The notes beneath the pieces are model-generated. The model had not been told where the DNA came from. It did no database searches and worked only from the letters and a program-made list of their open reading frames with translations. Positions 24,976 through 35,132 of a stretch of 64,000 bases of DNA are shown here, piece by piece. The DNA is from Stictocephala bisonia (lineage: Eukaryota; Arthropoda; Insecta; Hemiptera; Membracidae): NCBI GenBank assembly GCA_035578905.1, contig JAQJVL010000048.1, forward strand, positions 650,001 through 714,000. Reading direction: 5' to 3'. The position numbers and the translations under genes were made by a program. Numbering within the stretch: position 1 is the stretch's first letter; each line of letters begins with the position of its first letter.

Positions 24976-25292
24976 GAATTTACAATTGATTATTTCAGCT
25001 AATAGTCTTACTAACATTAAGTTACCTCCCTGGATGAACATAACACACATCACTTTTTACTTCCTCTTCTCAACTAATACGTATTTAAGATAACATCAGT
25101 CCATATTAAGATACTATTTTTTGTGGTACATTTATATAAATTGGAACATATAGTTTTATATATTTCCCACGATGTACAACTATTTTAAACACTGCAAGCT
25201 TCAGTTCTTTCTTACAATTTTTATGCTTAAAAAAATTTAATAGTTTTAACTGACAGTAGGCCTATAGTCACAGTATAGTAAAACTATACTAG

Positions 25293-25435
25293 TACGGGGG
25301 TAATGATCCCCTCCCACCTTTGGCACTACGTTGGCAATGACCCCCCACATACCCTTACACGTATGATGGTACTGACACACCCAGCCACACATTTACAGCA
25401 GTATCACCCCACCTACCCAAAAACCGTAGTAGTAT
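25293..25435. repeat. Degenerate minisatellite related to the 39-bp array
   Basis: Three to four poor copies of a CACGTATGATGGTACTGACACACCC-like unit, recognisable by alternating ACACGTA, GGTACTGACAC and CACCC blocks. These match the unit class of 4830-6122 and 49766-49987. Confidence 0.5.
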
Positions 25436-26313
25436 TCATGTTATTATTAAAATAATAGGTACGTTAATTGGTTGCAAATAGGCAGAACGTGTTATTTATG
25501 CATTTTCGAAAATATCCTATTGCTAATTCTGAAATTTTAGAAATATAATTAGCACAATTATTCGTTTTTACTAATTCATTAATCCTTTCTGAACTTGCAC
25601 TGAGATATGATGAGAATGAAGAGAAAATCACTCTAGGAATAGAATCTTCAAAAGGAAGGCCGCTGCAGTGAAGCCCCGGTACATTCAGTCCCGGTGTACC
25701 ATTTAATTTAGTTTAAAAGTGAATCAGGGAAGAATAACCTTATCTTTTCAATTTTTGTTTTATTGAAAAAATTATAGTTACAGAGATTACAAAACGAAAC
25801 AGATAATTATTTATACATTTTAAGTATACGCAATAGTTGCTTTAACTCAATAAAACACTAATAGTAGATTGTTCACACAAATTAAGGTGCATTGTCTTTT
25901 GTAAAGGTATATTTTACTTTTAAAGTAATCACACGGATAAGCATTTTTATATAGAAAGTGTCTCCGGCTTTGAGCAAAGACCATACTAGTAGTTGTCAAT
26001 GTCGAGGGGTGAAAGAGAGGGACATGGGACATTATTTATATGGCCGCTGTCACTCACTACTGACAGGACCATTGTCGAGTCCCTTCTCTACACTAGATTG
26101 GCCCACGTTTCTTTTGGCACTGGGTGGAAATTACTTGCCGACAATATATAGACTTACTGATTTGCAGGTTTCAACTGACCATATAACAGCACTTACAGTC
26201 ATGTAATTTCCTACATGACTAACTGGTGATTAGTCATAAACGATAATAAACCCGTCTTGACTGTGGATTGGCCAGCCAAACGACGAATCACATTGTCCTC
26301 TTTAACAATGGAT
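25436..26313. other. No recognised feature
   Basis: AT-rich, with GC-richer patches at 25660-25715 and 25960-26200. An 82-codon open frame at 25958-26206 has no domain I recognise and is not called as a gene. Confidence 0.5.
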
Positions 26314-26467
26314 CAAGGACGTAGCCAGAAATTACAGAAGGGGGTCCACACTAATATGTACTTTCTCAATAAGTAATATGTAGGCCTACCAGGCCTGGCA
26401 ACCATTTTAAGCTTGGCAAGTGAAGGGGGGTCCGGACCCCCTGGACCTCCTTCTGGCTACTTCCCTG
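26314..26467. mobile_element. 154-bp hAT-type MITE with 8-bp target duplication
   Basis: Terminal inverted repeats are CAAGGACGTAGCCAGAA at the left and CAGGGAAGTAGCCAGAA read inward from the right. Inner blocks AAGGGGGTCC and GGGGGGTCCGGACCCCC continue the symmetry. Flanks are CAATGGAT (26306-26313) and CAGTGGAT (26468-26475), an 8-bp duplication with one mismatch. An 8-bp duplication and a CAGGG-type end fit the hAT superfamily. There is no coding capacity. Confidence 0.7.
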
Positions 26468-26475
26468 CAGTGGAT

Positions 26476-27980
26476 GCTCCCTGGATGGATGATGGAACTC
26501 AGTTTGGCTGGCCAACATGCCTGTAATTACCCTAAAGGAGCTTTATTTAGCTCTGTGACGGTAGATATTTGAACTAACCTAGCATGGCATTCGTAATTTG
26601 TACTTTATTAGTTCCACAACAAAATATTAGTTATTTTGTTGTTTTTTGATTTACTGAAAAAGTTAATGCCAAAAGAGATAGACCATAGAAACCTTTTATG
26701 TGAGATAGGTCAGTGCGTTATTCAACTAACGTTTTCAAGGTCATTTAATCAGTTTTAAACATTCGTTTATGAAAGGTGTTTAGTACTTGATCAAATATTC
26801 TTTTAAGGTGGATTAAGTAGTAATCAATAGGAGTTTTTCATTACGCATTCTATTAATAAATTGAAACATATTCCCGGGATTTTAGTAATAATGGCAATGT
26901 TATTAAGTTTAGGTGCGTTAAATATACGTCATGTTTATTCAGTATATTAAAAGGTTTTACACTGAGTTAACTGTATAACTCTATAGATCTACTTGGGCAG
27001 CAGCCGTGATCTACCATACGTCATATGAACGGTGGTATACGGTGATACGTCATTATGAAAAGAACTGAGATAAACAAGTAGGCTACTCACAGTGGAGGTA
27101 ACTCATATATCATATACATAAACAAAATAAAAGTAAATTGGATTTCATCGTAAGAGTTCCAAAAATGCAAATTTTGTAATTTGAAAAACTAATTAAAAGT
27201 AACCTCTGGAGTGATAGGAGAAAATTAGTTTTATTCCCCAACGAATTTTGTGCGTACAAATTAAAGTTTTTCGTATTTTGGTGGATCTCAGAATTGTTGC
27301 TATTTTGTCAGATTTTCCTTTATTCAATCATCACACACGAGTACGCTCGGGAACGTAATCTCAACGTTTGGGGTGCGAAACCAATGATAAGTGACATTGA
27401 GTGACGAGTGAGGGTTGTCCTTCCCTTTTCTGCAATCAAGCAAGATTGCAGAATTTTGTTTCTGTTTTTGTTTCAAGAACATTGCTATGAAATTGAATTG
27501 TTTCTAAAAAAAGTCGATCCTAACATTTAGTTTTTAGGATTTCAAAGATTAATTTTGAAAACAATAGGCCACTAAGTATGATTAAAATTATTATGTGGTC
27601 TTACAATACCCCCTAATTTCTGCAAAAATTACCTGTATACTAAAGTACTAATTTTCATCTCAGGACAGCTTTTTGAAATTTTATTATATGTTTATTAATA
27701 TTATATTATTTTACTATAATACAGCTATTTATCATATTATAATTCATACCTATTATTGGAAAGAGACATTGGTTTCTGTACTTGGTTTCTTAGATTTGTC
27801 CTTTCATATTTGTTATATGAAGTGCCTGTAGCCATATGCTGTTAAATGAAAAGAATGCATAGTCCATTAGAAGAATTTTGGAACGATTTGAAAAATTACT
27901 TATTTGTTTAGAGTATCCTTTAACATTTAATATAAGGAGAGGCGAAACCACGTGCCTTCCGTCAGTCAGTACCTGTAGGT
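26476..27980. other. No recognised feature
   Basis: AT-rich spacer. I see no domain, RNA gene or array. Confidence 0.5.
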
Positions 27981-28238
27981 GGGATGAACCTCCCTCGTAG
28001 GGAGTGGACATTGTTGAATGGATTCTGAACTAGAGTGGGAAGATGTGACCACTGGAAATACAAATGGGGATTGACAGTAGATCAGTCATGTGATTGCGGG
28101 GAGTTCATCCAAACAATGGATCACATAATTACAGAGCGCCTTGATGGATTTGATTTAGCATTGCGACAGGAGATCACTTGTTCTCTTTTTACAATTTTGT
28201 TAATATCTAACGACTATTGGAGTTGTTTCCAATTATGA
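27981..28238 (+). pseudogene. C-terminal zinc-knuckle remnant of a non-LTR retrotransposon
   Basis: The frame reads GMNLPRREWTLLNGF, then an in-frame TGA (about 28026) where an Arg codon is expected, then TRVGRCDHWKYKWGL and CDCGEFIQTMDHIITE. The order R-x-x-W-x-x-LN-x-x-RT-x-x-GRC, KWG and CDCG-x-x-x-QTM-x-H-I is the conserved C-terminal segment of many insect non-LTR retrotransposon polymerases. Upstream RT motifs are not visible. The Cys/His residues are intact, but the piece is isolated and carries the stop. Confidence 0.6.
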
Positions 28239-29657
28239 AACACAGATTTTATTTAATTTTAAATTAATAAATGGTTACTGACAAAAAACTATGCGCGATG
28301 TATATAAACCCAGGCTCATAGTGATAACGCCTTAGACCACTCGCTCACTACCTTAAAACTACAGTTGGTTCATACTTATCGTTTATCACCATCCTCTCAT
28401 CATATCGGCATCATCTTCTAATAAATTTAAAATGTATGGACGAAATCTTTTATGGTAAATATTCAGAATAAAAATCTCATGATGGCACTTAAAATATAAT
28501 CTGTAAAATATCCTACTATTATGAATTTTACGCCCTTAACTAACCATTGCTAAACTGTTGTCATTTTGTACTGAACTTTTAGCATATACTCGTATTTTTT
28601 GTGAGTAGTAAACCCCGAGAGAGAACAAACTACGTCTCTAAGCACGTGAGTCACTTCTGATAAGTGCCCCCAAATATTGTACATAACTTGTTATATCCCT
28701 TTGCCTGAAGATAAAATATATCCGGAATAACAGGTAGGTAGGAAAAGAACATTTCCTGTCGGGAATCAAATAAACAAGTTTCTGGCTGTTGGCCTCTTCT
28801 ATTTACAAGCTTAAAAACAAAGTCAATATTGCTCATCCTAGACGTTTCACTGATAAAGCACGTTATGCTGATTCCCCCACTGCTTGTTGTCACAAGTTAC
28901 TGATAACTGAATCAACTGGAGGGCTGCTTTAATTGGATGCATTGATGCCCGCAGAACAACGTTGGCAAATAAATTTAGTGGTACTTAATGAACTGACTGA
29001 AATTTTATAAAAGACAAGTAGCAGAATCACAGGAGAATAAATCTACCAATAATGACTGTATTGTATTTACACAACACTGACTGTAGTCGTGAGAGTTACA
29101 ATTCTCAATCACTGCATATTAAGAAACACGTAACTCTTAAGGAACCGCAAACTGTGATATAATAGATAAAATATGTAAATGTAACGAAAAATATATCTAT
29201 AAAAATTGATGATATACAATTATTTACCTTAAGTAGTTATGTATAAGTGCTACTAAGCCAAAGTGTTAGCAATATAATAAAAGCTATAGCATAATAAGAA
29301 ATAAAAATAAAATATTGGAACATCTTCAGCTTAAAAATACACAGTTAAGTATGTATTAACTGTAATACGTGAAATATTACACGTAATATTTAATACTGTA
29401 ATATTTAATAGGGCCATTGAGAACTAGTTTAAAATTGAAGACAGCTCACTAAAAAAGGGATATTAGTACTAAAATATTTATTTTTGAAGAGAGGTTTAGG
29501 AAAAATGTGTTGTAGCCATTATTGTTCATTACTTAATACAACAATAAGTTTATTAATTTATTTTTCCTTATTGTCTTTCTATGGCAGTGGCATTTTTTAA
29601 AGAGATTACTCAAAAGCTTTTAAGATAACAATCAAAACCCTTTTAGCCAATTATCAA
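28239..29657. other. No recognised feature
   Basis: AT-rich. An 80-codon - strand frame at 28651-28893 has no recognised domain or supporting context. Confidence 0.5.
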
Positions 29658-29716
29658 GTGTAATCGAACCCTTGGCCTTTACATTGAAAACAGAAGTGCT
29701 AACCAGTAAGGTAACA
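29658..29716 (-). mobile_element. tRNA-derived SINE head, degenerate
   Basis: On the - strand, GTTACCTTACTGGTTAGCA (box A-like) is followed by AAGGGTTCGATTA (box B-like, about 29659-29672). Spacing fits an internal Pol III promoter. The arms do not pair well, so this is a SINE or tRNA fossil. Confidence 0.4.
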
Positions 29717-29797
29717 GAGACGTAATAATTTATTGTTCACAATCCAACAGCTTATACATGAATATCATCCCAGCCTTAGTATACGATAACTATGAAC

Positions 29798-29990
29798 TAG
29801 AATAGAATAGAATAGAATAGAATAGAATATTTTTATTCAAGAAATATTACATGCAGTGGCCCTGCTAAGTGAGAACTCACTTATCAGGAGGATCCAGAAA
29901 TTACATATTTTATACATTACATTTAGAAATAAAAAAAAACAGTATAATATTAAAGAATATACAGTAATGAAAACAATACATATCAGTGTG
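29798..29990 (-). mobile_element. LINE 3' end with (TTCTA)n tail
   Basis: Read on the - strand it has a stem-loop of GATCCTCCTGATAAGTGAG with CTCACTTAGCAGGGCC (about 29857-29895), then AATATTTCTTGAATAAA and six or so TTCTA pentamers (29798-29828). The arrangement and the stem motif CTTAGC(A/G)GGG match 22361-22441. The 5' limit is not visible. Confidence 0.55.
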
Positions 29991-30117
29991 TATAGTAGTG
30001 GCAGATGGTGGGTATTAAAACTTAACTAGTTAACAATAGAAGTGGCATTAATAAATCTTAAGAACTATTGTACATTTGGATGTGTAAAGAGTATCAAATC
30101 TTACTCTATGGCAACGA

Positions 30118-30583
30118 CAGCTGATGCCCCCCCACCGCAGCGACCACAGCTGTTAAGCAAGCCTGTCACCACGGGAGCGGGAGCAGCCAGCAGCAGCGTC
30201 ACGTTGTTTACTACATAACCAATAACAGACTCAAAGATTAAAAATCAAGAATCCTAAAAAGAAATCACAAGAGATATTATTCGTTTGCATTATTTTCAAT
30301 TGCCTTTGCCCATTTGTGTTATATGTGTTCAGTGTTTGTGTGTTAACCAGTGTCAAATTAACGAATGTGATGTGATGGGTTGGTGTTAATAATGGTTCAT
30401 CCTTGGTGGGCTTTCATGGCTTGTGTTACTAACTTATATCTTAACACCATTAACCAGATAACTACTTTTTAATCAACCTCAGTGCAGTCTTACATGTCAT
30501 AAAAAACGCTAACATATTTTAATCATTGCCTTCTAACAGATATTTAACACTAGGGGAGATCTACTCTAGCATGGATATTCAAG
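30118..30583 (+). promoter_or_regulatory. GC-rich patch and possible first coding exon
   Basis: A CpG-containing patch at about 30118-30206 (CCACCGCAGCGACCACAGC, then GAGCGGGAGCAGCC) stands out from AT-rich surroundings. About 370 bp downstream, ATGGATATTCAAG at 30571-30583 is followed by GTAAGC, a consensus 5' splice site. That would make a very short first coding exon (Met-Asp-Ile-Gln). No further exon with a matching phase was identified nearby. This is a hypothesis built on composition and one splice motif. Confidence 0.2.
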
Positions 30584-33105
30584 GTAAGCATGTGACACCA
30601 GCTAACTTTAGCTTCAAGAAAACATATTCCAACGAGATCTTTTATAAGGTTTGTAGGCTACACATAAAAGATTTATTAAAAATATGGTGTAGACTAAGTA
30701 GGTAACAACTGTAAAGCCTTAGAAAGTACAGGATGTCATCATATTTAAAGCATAATAGGCCTACTGTGAAGGGCCATTTATGCAACTACAGAGGCAATAA
30801 CAATAAAACTATAAGTTAAAAACAAAAATCAACAGCGTTTATACAATGTAAATGCACAAAGAAATATTGGGTCTTAGTACAGACCTGGAAAGTGGCTGTG
30901 AGTGGGCATAAACAAGCTAATAACAAGATAACAATAAATATTAAAATTGGAAATAGACTATAAACTTAAGAGATTAAAATAAAATTACTAATTTTAGATT
31001 ATGAAAAGGGGAAGAAATTAAAATAATAAACTTACTAACACTTACAACGCATTCCCCATTCAACAGTAGACTAAAGGCCTATTCTTTTTTTTTTTTTTTT
31101 GAGTAGGCCTTAAATATTTAATAAATAGGCCTATGCCTTAACAAAATAAACAGGCTTTAGTACACTATAAATAAATATCAACAATTTACAAAGAGGTTAA
31201 CAAGGTAGGCCCACATAGAATCACTGTAATCTCCAATATATATATTCCAACATTCTATTTAGAGTAAGTTCTGTGTTAGATATACCGAAGTCTTACTGAA
31301 CTATTGATAACAATGATAACATAGTAAATATTCAAACACCTTGACAGTGGGACAATATGTATACCTTGTATTAATCTTCAACAGATTAACTTATTGTAAA
31401 TAAGAGTACAAACTTATGTATACAACATTGCATAGATTTATACCTGGATATGTTATGAATTGACACTGTAACTCATAAAAAATATAGAAAGAAAATACTG
31501 AAAAGGCTGTATTAAATAATGTGTAAAAAAGCTTAGTTTAAAATATATAAAATATAAGTCAATGTAACTATTTTCAGTTTAGTGAATCTCACAACTGGAC
31601 ATGAGCATGCTGGTCAAAGTAGTCCAAACTCCTCCGTACTTCAGTTTGTACTGTAGGAAAACTCTGAAGTAAAAACATGATACCTAAAATAAAAAATAAA
31701 TAAATAAACCAACTACTATTAGGACCATGTAAGTAGTTTTTGCATTTACCAAGCTACATGCAGACGTAATTTCGTTTGGCCTAACACACCACTAATAAAT
31801 GGTGACAATACCACATTTTGAATGAAGCCACGCAAATAACTAATGAAAGAAGCTCTGGCTGTCAAAAGCCGATGTTTGAAAATATTTTCCATAACATTAC
31901 GGTCAGTGTTCATAACATTATCAATGTTAAGTGATATGATATTATTATTTCTGATATTGGTATTTATAGTATTCAGTCGTATTAGTATGAATTGTAACCA
32001 TGGCGTAAATATTTTAAAAACATAAAATAATTATAAAAACCATACAATGATATGAGTTTATGAATGTATAATTTGTATTATTAACATTAACAGAATTTGA
32101 TACAAAAACCTTATTTGCCATGTTTCATATTTGGTTAACAATACAAAATATTTAATGCGGAAAACCAAAGAAATATTTCCTTATGTTACGACTCGTCCCA
32201 TCGTCACGTAAACATTACACTTTATTCAGTAGATTAATGCTACACAATTCATTTAAAACTAATTAATTAAGATAAACTTAAGTTCACTTTTGTGTGAATT
32301 ATGTGGATATGTACGTTCGAAATATTGTGCTATGTCTGAAAATAGCCCGATGGTGATCTGGCCTGGGATGGTAAAAACATCCCTCTCCCTCGACAATGCT
32401 CTGAAGGGTCTTTGACATCTACGAATTTGTTATTTCTGTACTTTATAATTACGTGGAATGAAATAAAGGTCACCGTAATTGCAAATGAAATCAATTTTCA
32501 GACAAGGGTGAGCGGGAAATGCTAGGGGATGTACCCCCACAAGGGTTGTAGAGAGGGTGGAATAGTAACCAACTTGCACTCTACTTCTTGTTCTGTATCT
32601 TTAATTCATGATTCAAAGATACTTGAAAAGTAAATAGTAAATGGTCCATAACTAATTCGATATTACGTCCAATACTATGCATTTTTAATTTTTAGAGGAA
32701 ATGAGATTTGAACTAACCTCTTGGTCCCAGTATGAAGCTATTGAAGGTGTCTGTTAGACAATTCCACATAGTAGGATTACTTGGTATAGTATACTTATTT
32801 AATGAGAAATATTTACTACGTTTGATATTTACAAAAAGTACGCATGTTAATGTGGTATAAGCAAGAACAATATTTTTTTTTTTATTATGATTTTATTACT
32901 TTATTAACTAAGAATGTATGTGTCGCTAATTGTTTTAGATGCAACATTTATTTACAGTGTATTAATTAAAAGGTTTGACGTCATGTTTCAATTAAAAAAA
33001 TATATATTTTATTCAATCAATAATTACATGAAATAAATACATTGTCCTTAATAAACTCTATAGCCAAATTGACTAATTGAGAGTTTATAGCAATATATAG
33101 TATAA
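30584..33105. other. AT-rich spacer, possibly intronic
   Basis: Contains a T-run near 31085 and scattered short chance frames. No domain, array or RNA gene is seen. Confidence 0.45.
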
Positions 33106-33627
33106 CTAGCTGATCCCGCCCGCTTCGCCGGTCATAATATTGAGTTTGAAGACTTACGATCAAAATATAATTAAACATTCAAACAAATTCATTAACATTA
33201 AAAACTACTTAAAGCAAATCAAAATAAATACTTTGTTTTCGAAAAAAAATTATTTAAATACCATCCAATTTATAAACATTTCATTGCTGGTGTTATGAAT
33301 AATGTACTATTTTCCTCAATTATTTTTAATTTAAAAGTTAACACAATAGTTAAGTTACCTCAATTTTATTATTTTTTTTTACTTAACAGCTAACAGATAC
33401 TATTCAAATAAATGAATCAATTAATATAGCTACATAAGAATATCATGGCAATGTTGGAGGTCAGTGGGACGGAGTACTGAGGTCGGAGAAGAAAATCCTT
33501 TCTTAGTGAGCCTCTAGGGACTAAGATAAAGATATGTACAAATTTTCAAGTCAATTGGACGTATAGTTTTGGAGAAATAGTGATGAGTGGTAAATGGCAT
33601 TTATATATATATATATATATATTTTTT
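33106..33627 (-). mobile_element. Non-autonomous Helitron-like element
   Basis: Inverted relative of 3031-3384. On the - strand its 3' end is GGCGAAGCGGGCGGGATCAG followed by CTAG|T (33109-33105). Its 5' end lies in the (TA)n run at 33600-33627. Shared interior includes AAAACTATACGTCCAATTGA near the 5' end. It contains no coding frame. Together with the neighbour at 33640-34495 it forms a tandem pair in one orientation. Confidence 0.6.
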
Positions 33628-33639
33628 TGCATTTATATA

Positions 33640-34495
33640 TTGTATATATCTTGCATTTATATCTTGCTATTTCAATCAGATTAGTCTTGTAGTTTACAAG
33701 TTTTGATTGTTTAGAAAAATCTGAAAGTCTATTTTTAGAAGCCGTAGAGTACGGCAATTGACTATAAATCAAGGAAATGTCGGGGTTCTCGCCATGTTTA
33801 GCCAGGTTCGATGAACTGGCTATACGTGTATTAAAATTAAATTTAAAATTTTCCAATTGAAGTCAGTTTGTTCTCCTAGATAACAAAGTTTCATAGTCTA
33901 AAAAAATCTGTAAGTCTACTTTTAGAGGGCGCAAAGTACCGTAATTGACTCTGAATCAGTTTTCGTGTTTCTAGCTATGTTTAGCCATATCATATGACCT
34001 GCCTATACATCTGTTAAGATTAAATTTTATATTTTCTAATTGAATGTAGTATGTTCTCCTAGATAAGAAAGTTTCACAGCCTAAACAAATCTGTAAGTCT
34101 ACTTTTAGAGGCTGTAAATTATCCAATTTGATTTACCCGCACATATTGCAAATCTAGTTCTACCTACTCTTATAGGATGAAGGAGGGGAGAGAGAGAAAA
34201 AAAGTCATAAGGCCAAAGTTGTAGATAGTCTCAAATCAGATACAGAAAATAGTGTTAGTTTTGCTGTTGAACCGTACATTTAGCCACTACAGTCAAATTA
34301 GAGAAACGCTGTTTTTGGCTTTTAAAATTTTTGGCACTAAAAAGGCTGCCATCAGAATTACTAAGCATTTTTAAAAATCCCTTCTTATTGCACATCTACA
34401 ACATAAGAACAACAAAATTTCAGCCTCGTAGGCTTAGTACTTTTTTAGTTACAGCGATGAGTGAATGAGTCAATGGTTTTGCCTTTTATAGGTAT
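33640..34495 (-). mobile_element. Helitron-like element with internal ~185-bp repeats
   Basis: Inverted copy of 7961-8976. On the - strand it begins TACCTATAAAAGGCAAAAC at about 34495, followed by ACTCATTCACTCATCGCTG and AACTAAAAAAGTACTAAGCC. Inside are about 2.5 copies of the repeat marked by CTAAAAGTAGACTTACAG and TATCTAGGAGAACA (in + orientation near 33726, 33915 and 34095). The 3' end is unclear, in the TA-rich stretch beside the neighbouring element. Confidence 0.6.
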
Positions 34496-35132
34496 AAATT
34501 AATTCAAGCAAACATTTTTTATTAAGGATATATCTAGCAAACATTAAATTAGGAAAAGTTTATTATTGAATTAAACAACATCTCAAAGAGAAATACAACA
34601 GATAAAGTTAAATTCAAATAGGGTATAAATAATCACATCATTGATAATAGATAAATAATTTTTACAAGATGTATAAATATCAAAGAAAATTTAAGAAAAA
34701 CAAAACTGAGTTCCTAAGGAATTTGCAATGGGAGAGGAGATATAAAGACCTTTTTTATCTTAAAATTACTTACAATATTGTCTAACTTTAGAGTTTTCAC
34801 TTTCAAGTTTCAGTTTGGCTGTGACATTAGTAAGTTTCTGCGCCACTTTATGATGGATACCTCAATAAGTTCATTAATCAAGTTAACAACAACATTAAAG
34901 GTTTAACGTAAAAAAAGATAAAATACTTAAATAAAACGTAGTTTGAAGATTTTAAATGAATTAAAAGCTCATTTTTGTGTATCTTAATTGTGATACGATA
35001 AAATAATGGGGTACTAAATATGTGTAGGCCTAAGTATATACAAAAATATAATAAGTTAACAATAAATTAGTAGGTTACTTAGTTAAATATGAATAACACA
35101 AACAAATTATCTGGCTTATCAATTTTGGTAAA
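34496..35132. other. No recognised feature
   Basis: AT-rich spacer. Part may be the 5' untranslated region of the LINE that follows. Confidence 0.4.

Noticed and set aside
25958..26206. 82-codon + strand open frame
   Set aside because: No recognisable domain, no splice context, and one of many short frames expected by chance.
28651..28893. 80-codon - strand open frame
   Set aside because: No domain or neighbour supports it.
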